A stretch of DNA of 64,000 nucleotides, taken from Sedimentisphaerales bacterium. GTDB taxonomy: Bacteria > Planctomycetota > Phycisphaerae > Sedimentisphaerales > Anaerobacaceae. The DNA lies in NCBI GenBank assembly GCA_016932095.1, contig JAFGDN010000032.1, positions 22,955 to 86,954 of the forward strand. Direction: 5' to 3'. Positions 37,723-45,861 of this stretch are shown here, one piece after another. A program made the translations under genes and the position numbers. Every line of letters begins with the position of its first letter. Positions within the stretch are counted from its first letter, which is position 1. The notes under the pieces are model-generated. The model saw nothing but the letters and a program-made list of their open reading frames with translations. It did no database searches and was not told the DNA's origin.

Positions 37723-39708
37723 ATGGAATCGTTAAAGATTGGAAAACAAAAAATAACGCTCTGCCGATACAACACCGTTATCGTCGGCTCCGGTGCGGCG
37801 GGGCTTAACGCGGCGGTTCATCTTTATGAATTCTTCACACAAAAAGGAATCGCGGACGCCCAAAGCCGTATCGCGATAGTAACCGCGGGTGTAACGCTTG
37901 GCGCATCGCGAATGAGCGGCTCGGACAAGCAGACCTATTATAAAATGGGAACCAGCGTCGAGAACTCCGACTCGGCTTTGGAATTTGCCAAAACGCTAAC
38001 GGCAGGCGGCTGCTGTCACGGCGATTTGGCTTTGGCAGAAGCAATCGGTTCGCTGAGGGAATTCTATCACCTTGTCCAGATTGGTGTGCCGTTTCCTCAC
38101 GATTCAACGGGAAGTTTTCTGGGCTATAAGACCGACAATGACCCGTCCGAGCGGGCGACATCCGCTGGGCCGTTGACAAGCAAAATGATGTGCGAATGTC
38201 TGCAAAGGCGGGTTGTAAATTACGGCATAAGGATTTACGACCAGCAGGAAGTCGCGCATTTAATAACCAAAAATCACCACATCGTCGGCGTTGTTACGAT
38301 TGATAAAAAAAAGTTGAACGCCAAAAATTTCGGCATAAACGTTTTCCAGTGCGAGAATCTCATACTTGCTGCAGGCGGTCCCGGTGAATTATATAAAACA
38401 AGCGTTTATCCCAAAGGCCAGGCAGGCATTCACGGCCTTGCGTTCAAGGCAGGGCTTGCCGCTGAAAATCTGACAGAAACACAGTTTGGCCTTGCAAGCA
38501 CAAAGTTTCGCTGGAACATGTCGGGCTCATATATGCAGGTCATTCCCCGGATTTTCAGCACCGACGCCGAAGGCGGCGATGAGAGGGAATTTTTGACGGT
38601 TTTTTTCCTGACGATGAGCAAAATGGCCACGAATATATTTCTCAAGGGTTATCAGTGGCCTTTTGACCCGCAGCGAATTGAAAATCAGCAGTCCTCGCTT
38701 ATCGATATTCTCGTATTTAACGAGACGCAGAAAAACAGACGCGTATTTCTGGACTTCAGAAAAAATCCGGTCGGCAATTCGAGTATGACACCCTTTGCGA
38801 TTGAAGACCTTGAGCCGGAAGCCCTTAACTACCTGAAAAAAACCGGCGCGATACAGAAGACGCCGATAGAGCGACTCGCCTGTATGAATCAGCCGGCGAT
38901 TGATATATACAAAAAACACGGCATTGACCTCTACAAAGAGCCACTGGAAATCGCCGTCTGTGCCCAGCACAATAACGGCGGCTTCGCCGTTAATCACTGG
39001 TGGGAATCGAGTGTGGAGCGGACTTTTGTCGTCGGCGAAATGGCAGGAACCCATGGCGTAAAACGGCCTGGGGGTGCAGCGCTAAATTCCGGACAGGTCG
39101 GCTCATTGCGTGCAGCCGAATTCATCGCCAATGCCTATGATGCCGAAATACCATCAAAAAATTCAGCAGCGAAAGAAATTAAGATACAGGTAAGTGAGCT
39201 GGTTGCGAAATTCACGGCTGGGTCGCTTACAACAAAAGATATAATCGATGAGATTCAATCACGTATGACCGCCTCGGCGGGCCATATCAGGGAAATCAAC
39301 GACGCTCGTAATGAATTAGCCCAGGCAATCGCTTTGGTGAGTCGGATTAAACAAAATGGTATTCTCATAAAAAGCACAAAAGATATTTCCGCCGCAATCA
39401 GGGCGGAGCACCTTGCACTGGCAAGCGTTGCTTATTTGAAAGCAATTGTAACGTTATTGGAGCAGGGCAGCGGCTCTCGCGGCTCGCACCTGGTGTTATC
39501 GCCCGACGGCCTCCTTATCGGCGGCACTGAGTTACGTATCAAGCCGGAAAATCAGGGATTGCGCAACTCAATCCTGCGAGTCGAATATGACCCCAAACAG
39601 ACGGATTTATTCCGCTGTGAAAACATCACGCCCAGACCCTTCCCGGCCGAACGCAAGGCATTCGAACCCGGCTGGAAAGATTTCAGAAACGGAAAAATCT
39701 TTTCATAG
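37723..39708 (+). CDS. FAD-dependent oxidoreductase of the fumarate reductase/succinate dehydrogenase flavoprotein type
   Basis: 661 residues. The dinucleotide-binding motif VGSGAAGLNAA lies at 21-31. AAGGPGELYKTSVYPKGQAG around 225-245 and the C-terminal HNNGGFAVNHWW (about 415), VVGEMAGTHGVKRPGGAALNSGQ (about 440-465) match FAD_binding_2 proteins such as fumarate reductase, L-aspartate oxidase and adenylylsulfate reductase A. A helical C-terminal domain follows. No signal peptide. Substrate unknown. It is placed after the KDPG-aldolase-like gene on the same strand but separated by a 290-bp repeat-rich gap. Confidence 0.82.
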   Translation: MESLKIGKQKITLCRYNTVIVGSGAAGLNAAVHLYEFFTQKGIADAQSRIAIVTAGVTLGASRMSGSDKQTYYKMGTSVENSDSALEFAKTLTAGGCCHGDLALAEAIGSLREFYHLVQIGVPFPHDSTGSFLGYKTDNDPSERATSAGPLTSKMMCECLQRRVVNYGIRIYDQQEVAHLITKNHHIVGVVTIDKKKLNAKNFGINVFQCENLILAAGGPGELYKTSVYPKGQAGIHGLAFKAGLAAENLTETQFGLASTKFRWNMSGSYMQVIPRIFSTDAEGGDEREFLTVFFLTMSKMATNIFLKGYQWPFDPQRIENQQSSLIDILVFNETQKNRRVFLDFRKNPVGNSSMTPFAIEDLEPEALNYLKKTGAIQKTPIERLACMNQPAIDIYKKHGIDLYKEPLEIAVCAQHNNGGFAVNHWWESSVERTFVVGEMAGTHGVKRPGGAALNSGQVGSLRAAEFIANAYDAEIPSKNSAAKEIKIQVSELVAKFTAGSLTTKDIIDEIQSRMTASAGHIREINDARNELAQAIALVSRIKQNGILIKSTKDISAAIRAEHLALASVAYLKAIVTLLEQGSGSRGSHLVLSPDGLLIGGTELRIKPENQGLRNSILRVEYDPKQTDLFRCENITPRPFPAERKAFEPGWKDFRNGKIFS

Positions 39709-39768
39709 AGGGATTTGTATGCGTTCCCGGGCGTCGGCTTATGTTTGTAAGCGAAATGACAACTTGCG

Positions 39769-41208
39769 TTATCGACGAATCAGTGTATAGAGGTAATAGC
39801 ATGAGCTTGCCGCGGACACAATGATTGCGGCAAGCATTCCGATATTCCATATAACTGCCCCTGTTCCCGCGGGTTTGTCTTTGCCGAGGTATTTTTTACT
39901 GTTATTGAGGACAAAAAAGGCGATGTAAGCGACAGGCAGCAATAAGCTGGATATTGCCGTAGTGGGGACCGCAATCCATGGTCCGATGCGCTGCCAGAAT
40001 AAAACGCCGGCGACGGCGGGCGCCGGAATCAGGCAGGCAATCCTGTGCCACCGGCCGCCGTGTTCGAGACCGAACGCCTCGCAGGCCGCAAAACCGCATA
40101 CGAGCATCTGCATCGTGATTGTGCTCAGCACCATACCGATGATTCCTAAGCTAAAGACGATGCGGGAAAAGAAAGTCCCCAAACCCGCTGCCTCGAGCAT
40201 CACGGCGGCCTTTGCCGGAGACAACACCGTTGAGCCGGAAGAGAACATTTCGGGGTCATAAATTGTGCAGCCGACGGCGATAATCATCAAGATCACAGCG
40301 ATGGAATATGGAAAAAACATACCGGTAATTAAATCGAATCTCGAAAGCGCCCGATGCTCCTTACCCCAGCCGCGGGCCAGAAGCGTGTACGGGAAGAGGA
40401 ACGTCATATTAATGCCTATTGCAGCCCCGAATCCCGCCATAACTACAGAAACCTCTCGCGGATTTGTAGGAATCTCTAAAGGTAAAAAACCCTTTAATAC
40501 CCTGGCCCATTCAATATGACCGCCCAAACCCCTGCGCAGAACCACCAGGGCAAAAGCCAGGACAATCATCCATACCATTGCCTTTAATATGCGCTCATAG
40601 ATTCTTACACCTTTTTGTCCGCTACTGTACTGCCAGGTTATGGTGATTGAAACGGCCAGAAAAAAACAACCGAGGCATACTATAATCAGGGTTTCCCATC
40701 CGGCGGAGGGTTGCCAGCCAGTTACAGCTTTAATCATTTCCTCACTCATTCCGACAGCCAACGCATACTGCGGCACATGCCAGACAATCGTGGATAATAC
40801 GGTAATTGTTATCCAGGTCCAAGCCAGGGATGGATGAACGAATTTTTTCATTGCAAAGAAGGGTTTGTTGCCGGTCGAGAGGGTTTGATATGAAATTGCC
40901 GACATCATAATGACGCCGAGCAGCATTGCCAGTGGCTGGACCCAGAGCAGCTTATACTGGAGCATCGCCCCGGCAAAAAGCGACGCCATGGCGCTGCCGC
41001 CACCGAGAGTCATTGCGCTTTGCATCCAGCCGGGACCGGTCATTCGAAGGTATCCCCGCCAGCGGCTGAGCAGACCTTTATGTTTAAGAGCGGCAAGCGC
41101 TGCCTTTTCTCCGGCAAGTCCCTGTTGTTCTGATGATGCAAAAATTCCTGATTCCTGCGTCAGGGGGTTTTGAAATGGTTTATTATTGTTGTTCTCTTCG
41201 GCGGTCAT
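39769..41208 (-). CDS. Nramp-like multi-spanning transporter without the DPGN metal motif
   Basis: 479 residues with about 60 polar N-terminal residues and then eleven or so hydrophobic segments. The first helix reads TGPGWMQSAMTLGGGSAMA. Its spacing and downstream 'QPLAMLLGVIM' resemble Nramp (SLC11) proteins, but the diagnostic DPGN of the first helix and the MPHN of the sixth helix are not present (here GFGAAIGINMTF). It is therefore a related carrier, whose substrate may not be a divalent transition metal. Convergent with the FAD oxidoreductase gene and divergent from hisF. Confidence 0.75.
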   Translation of the reverse strand: MTAEENNNNKPFQNPLTQESGIFASSEQQGLAGEKAALAALKHKGLLSRWRGYLRMTGPGWMQSAMTLGGGSAMASLFAGAMLQYKLLWVQPLAMLLGVIMMSAISYQTLSTGNKPFFAMKKFVHPSLAWTWITITVLSTIVWHVPQYALAVGMSEEMIKAVTGWQPSAGWETLIIVCLGCFFLAVSITITWQYSSGQKGVRIYERILKAMVWMIVLAFALVVLRRGLGGHIEWARVLKGFLPLEIPTNPREVSVVMAGFGAAIGINMTFLFPYTLLARGWGKEHRALSRFDLITGMFFPYSIAVILMIIAVGCTIYDPEMFSSGSTVLSPAKAAVMLEAAGLGTFFSRIVFSLGIIGMVLSTITMQMLVCGFAACEAFGLEHGGRWHRIACLIPAPAVAGVLFWQRIGPWIAVPTTAISSLLLPVAYIAFFVLNNSKKYLGKDKPAGTGAVIWNIGMLAAIIVSAASSCYYLYTLIRR

Positions 41209-41452
41209 AATTTCGCAGCAGTTTAACGGAAAACGACTTATGATTCAACAGACAGGAAAAAGTGTGATAGGGGAAAAATACAAAGCCGTGTCCTGATTTA
41301 TCTGGTTTTGACCCTAAACAAAAAACAAACACCTGCCGGAATAAAAAATTGTGTAATCCCGCCCATCATTGATTTACTCACAAAATTATTTTATCCTTTG
41401 TTCAGAATTGGAGTGTGTGGTTTTAGAAATCCATAATTGAAAAGGAAAAGGA

Positions 41453-42217
41453 ATGGATAAGAAGATAAGAATTATGCCGTGTCTTGATATGAAGAACGGG
41501 CGAGTGGTGAAGGGCGTGCATTTTGTAAATATTCGCGACGCGGGCGACCCAGTCGAGTGCGCCAAGGCGTACTGTCAGGCGGAGGCCGATGAGCTTGCGA
41601 TGCTGGATATTACGGCGACGATAGAGAACCGGCCGACGATGCTGGACGTGGTGAAAAAAGTGGCGGAGGTAACGACGGTGCCTTTCACGGCGGGGGGCGG
41701 AATCTCGGATTTGAAAATTGCAAAAGATGTTTTGCAGGCGGGTGCGAACAAAATCTCAACAAGCAGCGCGGCCTTCCGCAACCCGGATATTATCAAGCAA
41801 ATGATAAAGGAGTTCGGGGCCGACAAGATTACGGTGGCCATTGACGTGGACGTGAATGAGAAGCTGGCGTCAGGATATGAGGTTTATATCGACGGCGGGA
41901 GGACCGCGACCGGCTTTGACGCGGTCGAATGGGCGAAAAAGGTCTATTCATTCGGGATTAAAACAATCCTGCCGACGAGCAAGGCAGGAGACGGCGCAAA
42001 AACCGGATACGATTTACCCGTGATAAAGGCGATGGCGGACGCTACGGGAGCTGAAATTGTGGCCTCCGGCGGCGCCGGCAAGCTTGAGCATTTCTATGAC
42101 GCAGTAAAGGCGGGCGCAACAATACTCCTCGCGGCTTCGGTGTTCCATTTTAATATTATCTCGATTAAGCAGCTTAAACAGTATCTCAAGCAAAAGGGAG
42201 TGAATATCATAGAATAG
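41453..42217 (+). CDS. hisF: HisF-like imidazole glycerol phosphate synthase cyclase subunit, divergent
   Basis: 254 residues, full-length (beta/alpha)8 barrel. Strong HisF marks: MPCLDMKNGRVVKGVHF with Asp12, GDPVECA, and DELAMLDITAT. Further on are FTAGGGISD, then AIDVDV with Asp131, and the second phosphate site SGGAGKLEHF. Asp12 and Asp131 correspond to the catalytic pair of characterised HisF. The loop that normally reads LTSMDRDGT is PTSKAGDGA here, losing one Asp. No hisH, hisA or other his gene is near. It may be the normal histidine enzyme of this lineage in an isolated position, or a paralogue with another ammonia-dependent ring-forming role. Ribosome site AAAAGGAAAAGG before the ATG. 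Confidence 0.8.
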   Translation: MDKKIRIMPCLDMKNGRVVKGVHFVNIRDAGDPVECAKAYCQAEADELAMLDITATIENRPTMLDVVKKVAEVTTVPFTAGGGISDLKIAKDVLQAGANKISTSSAAFRNPDIIKQMIKEFGADKITVAIDVDVNEKLASGYEVYIDGGRTATGFDAVEWAKKVYSFGIKTILPTSKAGDGAKTGYDLPVIKAMADATGAEIVASGGAGKLEHFYDAVKAGATILLAASVFHFNIISIKQLKQYLKQKGVNIIE

Positions 42218-42312
42218 ATGCTTGATGCTCGATACTTGATAGATGAGTCCGCTGCCGATAGTTTTCTTGAAATCGGTGGAAATCCGCGCAATCCGTAGTT
42301 AAAATTCACCCA

Positions 42313-43653
42313 ATGAATCAGTCACAAAATAGCTTCAGCATCCGCGATTTCGGGGCAATTGGCGACGGCGTCGCCGATGATACTAAGGCGATTACTGACG
42401 CCATCAAGAAAAGCGATAAAAATAACGGCGGCACGATTGTCGTCCCCGCGGGCAAATTCCTGACCGGGCCGATTCGTTTGAAAAGCAACGTGAACCTGCA
42501 TCTTGAAAAAGATGCGCTAGTTATTTTCAACGATGATTTCGCGTCCTGGCCCGCGATTAAATCAAGATGGGAGGGCGTGGAGTGTTTCGGCTACTCACCC
42601 TGCATTTACGGGGAAAATTTAACAAACGTTTCAATAACCGGCGCCGGAACAATCGACGGAAGCGGACAGGCCTGGTGGAAGGAATTCAAACGGCGAAAAG
42701 CGAGCGGGCAGACAAAGCCAGAATCAGCCCGCGATAAGGAATTCGACAAACTCAATAAGGATACGGACTTGTCGGATTGCGGCGGAGGCGGCATTGGCTC
42801 ATTTTTTTTCAGGCCGCCTCTTCTACAGTTTAATAATTGCTCTAATGTCCTGCTCGATGGGATAATAATTCGTAACTCGCCTTTCTGGAATACGCATCTT
42901 CTTTACTGCACGAAAGTTACGGTGAAAAATATGACGTTTCAAAATCCCCCTGATGGAATCAACGGCGACGGGCTTAATATCGATTCCTGCGACGGGGTCG
43001 AGGGCATCGACTGCAATTTCGATGTGAACGACGACTGCCTTTGCATCAAGTCAGGTATCGGCAAAGACGGAATGAGGGTCAACAAGCCCTGCCGGAACAT
43101 CGTTATAAAAAGATGTAAAATGCTGCGGGGCCACGGCAGCGTCGTTATCGGCTCTGAAACGGCAGGTAATATTCGAGATATCGAAATAAGCGATTGTGTT
43201 TTCAACGGCACCGACCGGGGTCTGAGAATAAAATCCCGGCGGGGAAGGGCCGGCACAGTAGAAAATATTACGATTAATAATATCACTATGACGGGCGTCG
43301 GCTGTCCGGTAGTGATGAATTTATATTACGAATGCGGCGCCAGGCCGCAAGAATTCGCTGCACTTTCTGACCGCAATCCAAGACCGATTACAGAAACCAC
43401 TCCCTGTATTCGGAACATAAAAATAACAAACGTTACAGCCGAGAACGCCCAAAGCGCTGCGGCTTTTTTGTTAGGCCTGCCTGAAAGACCTATTGAGAAT
43501 ATACTTTTTGAAAACGTCAAAATTACTCTTGATAAAGACGCTAAACCCGGACGACCGGCTATGGCCTTCGGCGTTAAGGAAATGCAGGGGAAGGAGATTA
43601 TCGCCGAATTCGTAAAAGATTTTGTTCAAAGGAACGTGCTGATAAAAAAATAG
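42313..43653 (+). CDS. Glycoside hydrolase family 28 polygalacturonase, no signal peptide
   Basis: 446 residues, right-handed beta-helix. The N-terminal 'FSIRDFGAIGDGVADDTKAI' region is typical of pectin-acting helices. GH28 catalytic blocks are present: NGDG (217-220, Asp219), NDDC (239-242, Asp240 and Asp241), RGHG (His274) and RIK (Arg305-Lys307). It hydrolyses alpha-1,4-galacturonan or related rhamnogalacturonan oligomers. The lack of an export signal suggests action on imported oligosaccharides. It lies 95 bp after hisF, preceded by a short repeat-like stretch, and is convergent with the symporter gene of the pectin locus. Confidence 0.9.
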   Translation: MNQSQNSFSIRDFGAIGDGVADDTKAITDAIKKSDKNNGGTIVVPAGKFLTGPIRLKSNVNLHLEKDALVIFNDDFASWPAIKSRWEGVECFGYSPCIYGENLTNVSITGAGTIDGSGQAWWKEFKRRKASGQTKPESARDKEFDKLNKDTDLSDCGGGGIGSFFFRPPLLQFNNCSNVLLDGIIIRNSPFWNTHLLYCTKVTVKNMTFQNPPDGINGDGLNIDSCDGVEGIDCNFDVNDDCLCIKSGIGKDGMRVNKPCRNIVIKRCKMLRGHGSVVIGSETAGNIRDIEISDCVFNGTDRGLRIKSRRGRAGTVENITINNITMTGVGCPVVMNLYYECGARPQEFAALSDRNPRPITETTPCIRNIKITNVTAENAQSAAAFLLGLPERPIENILFENVKITLDKDAKPGRPAMAFGVKEMQGKEIIAEFVKDFVQRNVLIKK

Positions 43654-43720
43654 GGCGAACCCGAAGGTCCGCCCATACCGAAGAGGTGATTGTGAAGCGG
43701 GCAAACATGCCGGTTCGCCC
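43653..43720. terminator. Hairpins between convergent genes
   Basis: GGGCGAACC (43653-43661) can pair locally with GGTCCGCCC (43666-43674, loop CGAA, one mismatch), or with GGTTCGCCC at 43712-43720. The pair sits in the 75 bp between the GH28 and symporter stop codons, suited to stopping transcription from either side. No long T run is present. Confidence 0.5.
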
Positions 43721-43727
43721 GCCCACG

Positions 43728-45845
43728 TTAATAAGCAATCATTTTAATGAGCAGCCAGAAGGCAAATAAAATGCCGGTGGTAAGTGCCAAACTGACGATG
43801 AAGCCGCCGGTGTCTTCCCTCGTCCACTTGCAGAATTCCCAGTTCGATTTCGGGAAAAGTTTCAAATGGTCGAAGCGTGTGGGATTGGCGTAGCTTTTCT
43901 CGAGTTCGGTCTTGTCAAGCTCCCGGTCGGCAATGACCTTGGTTTTCATTTTGGCGTAGAAGCGGGCGATGTTTTCTTCGAGGCCTTTATTGCTCGTAAT
44001 CAAACTTACCGGAATGAGAATCAAAAACGGCAAAAAGGCGTCGGTAAGATACCGCAGAGTCAAAAGCGTTGAGGGCTTGACGTGCTGCAGGTCAAAGCCG
44101 AGCATTCCGAGCAGAATTATTTCGGTGTTCAGCCGGCCCAGGCCGATTTTCGGCGAATTGGGGTCGTCCGGCTTACTTCTTGCCACCGAATCAAAGTAAA
44201 TGGCCGTCGGCGGGATGAGTGTTTCTTTTGTTATTGTTTGCCCGACATTTTGAGCAAGTCCCTTATCTACGTCCTCCTGCCTTGCCTCGACAATGCGTTT
44301 AACTGTTATCTCGGCGGTCTGCTCTGTTAGCCGCTGGGAATTACGGACTGCGCCGAACTTAGGCAGCACGCCCGGAAGGACGGCAAACAGCACGACACAG
44401 GTTATGACCTGTATATAAACGGCCTTCAGGGTCAGGCGTTTCCAGAACAACAGCAGCATCACAGGCGCGCCGAAAATTACGTTCAGCGAAGGAAGCATCT
44501 TAAGTATGTCAATGATGCCTCTGCTTGTCGTTGCGAAGTAAACGCTCAACAGCAGAATGAACGCTATCGAGACGCGTGAGACGTTGACGTAATGGCGTTC
44601 CGATTGATTCGGGTTAAGCGGCTTGTATAAATGCCGGACAAACAGCGCCGACAGATATACAGAAACACTGGCGACGGTTGACATATTGGCCGCGAGTATG
44701 CCCGATATCATAATGCCGCGAAGGCCCACCCCCAAAAGATTATTGCTCATTACGCCCCAGGCGGTGTCGGAGTCGGAGATTGATTCGTGATAAAGGGCAT
44801 AGGCAAGCAGGCCGCATATCGCCCACATAATCGTCAGAACCCGCTTGGTATAAGCGCCGCCGATATTGCCTGTTCTGGCGGCCAGCTCGTCTTTGGCCGA
44901 GCCGTTGTTGGCCATATTGCCCTGGTGGCCGGTGATACCGATAATATAGTTGGCAAGCATATAGGCGCCGATTGACCAAAGGGCGAATTCGTCGAGGCCG
45001 GAGCCGAATATGTAGAGCATATGCCCCGGAACCCTCGCTGAAAACTCGCTCCAGCCCCCCAGCTTGAATAACGCAAGGGGTATCATCATTCCGGAAAACG
45101 CGAATATCAAAAGTCCCTGGATGAAATTATTCAGCACCGAGGCCTTAAGCCCCCCCATTATTACATACCCGCCCACAACGCCGATATAAACAGCGAAAAA
45201 CCAGAAAGGTTTGGTATATGATATATAGGCGCTAATCTGGTTTTTTTTATACATACTGCGAAGGGCGTTATATCTTTCGACTTTTTCCGGCTCGAGCTGT
45301 TTGGTCCTGTATAATTTGTCGAGTTGACGATATTCGCTGAACTGCTGCACCTGCTGTTTTTCCCGCTCGGTATATTTCGACTCGGGCTTGACGGTCATTG
45401 CCTGAAACGTCCGCAACGAGACCTTGTTTTCGATGCTGATATTTATGATGCTAAGCATCATTCCCATACAGGCATAAATACAGGCCATAAATCTGCTTTT
45501 AAATCGCTCGTCGAAAAGCTCGGCCATTGTGATAAGCCGCACTCGCCGAAACCAGCCCGCCATAAACCAGTAATACGGCCCCGTAAGAATGGGAGCCAGC
45601 AGAATCCATACTCCGCCAAGCCCTTTACTGAAAGCGGCGCTGGCGGTATTCGCGGCGTTGCCCGCGTCAACTATGGTGCCCATATTGAGGAAATACTGGA
45701 AAAATTTGCCGACCTTCCGGCTTGCCAAAAAGTAATCCTCCTGATTACGAATCCTCGCTATGCTCCTTTTGCCGATATACGTGATAATCGTCAGATAAGC
45801 GGCGATTATTATGATGTCGATAATGTGGAAACCGTAAAAGGTCAT
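43728..45845 (-). CDS. Sodium:solute symporter (SSS family)
   Basis: 705 residues from the ATG at 45845, which follows AAAGGAAC; GTG at 45848 is the alternative. Multiple membrane segments start with IIDIIIIAAYLTIITYIGKR. The family signature region includes EDYFLASRKVGKFFQYF and the TIVDAGNAANTASA helix. A polar insert (about 150-200) with YTEREKQQVQQF, a second insert near 500-560, and a long C-terminal cytoplasmic stretch make it larger than classical transporters. Expected at the inner membrane, importing sugars or uronates with sodium. Its position directly after the GH28-CE12 gene points to pectin breakdown products. Confidence 0.88.
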   Translation of the reverse strand: MTFYGFHIIDIIIIAAYLTIITYIGKRSIARIRNQEDYFLASRKVGKFFQYFLNMGTIVDAGNAANTASAAFSKGLGGVWILLAPILTGPYYWFMAGWFRRVRLITMAELFDERFKSRFMACIYACMGMMLSIINISIENKVSLRTFQAMTVKPESKYTEREKQQVQQFSEYRQLDKLYRTKQLEPEKVERYNALRSMYKKNQISAYISYTKPFWFFAVYIGVVGGYVIMGGLKASVLNNFIQGLLIFAFSGMMIPLALFKLGGWSEFSARVPGHMLYIFGSGLDEFALWSIGAYMLANYIIGITGHQGNMANNGSAKDELAARTGNIGGAYTKRVLTIMWAICGLLAYALYHESISDSDTAWGVMSNNLLGVGLRGIMISGILAANMSTVASVSVYLSALFVRHLYKPLNPNQSERHYVNVSRVSIAFILLLSVYFATTSRGIIDILKMLPSLNVIFGAPVMLLLFWKRLTLKAVYIQVITCVVLFAVLPGVLPKFGAVRNSQRLTEQTAEITVKRIVEARQEDVDKGLAQNVGQTITKETLIPPTAIYFDSVARSKPDDPNSPKIGLGRLNTEIILLGMLGFDLQHVKPSTLLTLRYLTDAFLPFLILIPVSLITSNKGLEENIARFYAKMKTKVIADRELDKTELEKSYANPTRFDHLKLFPKSNWEFCKWTREDTGGFIVSLALTTGILFAFWLLIKMIAY

Positions 45846-45861
45846 CACGATGTTCCTTTAA

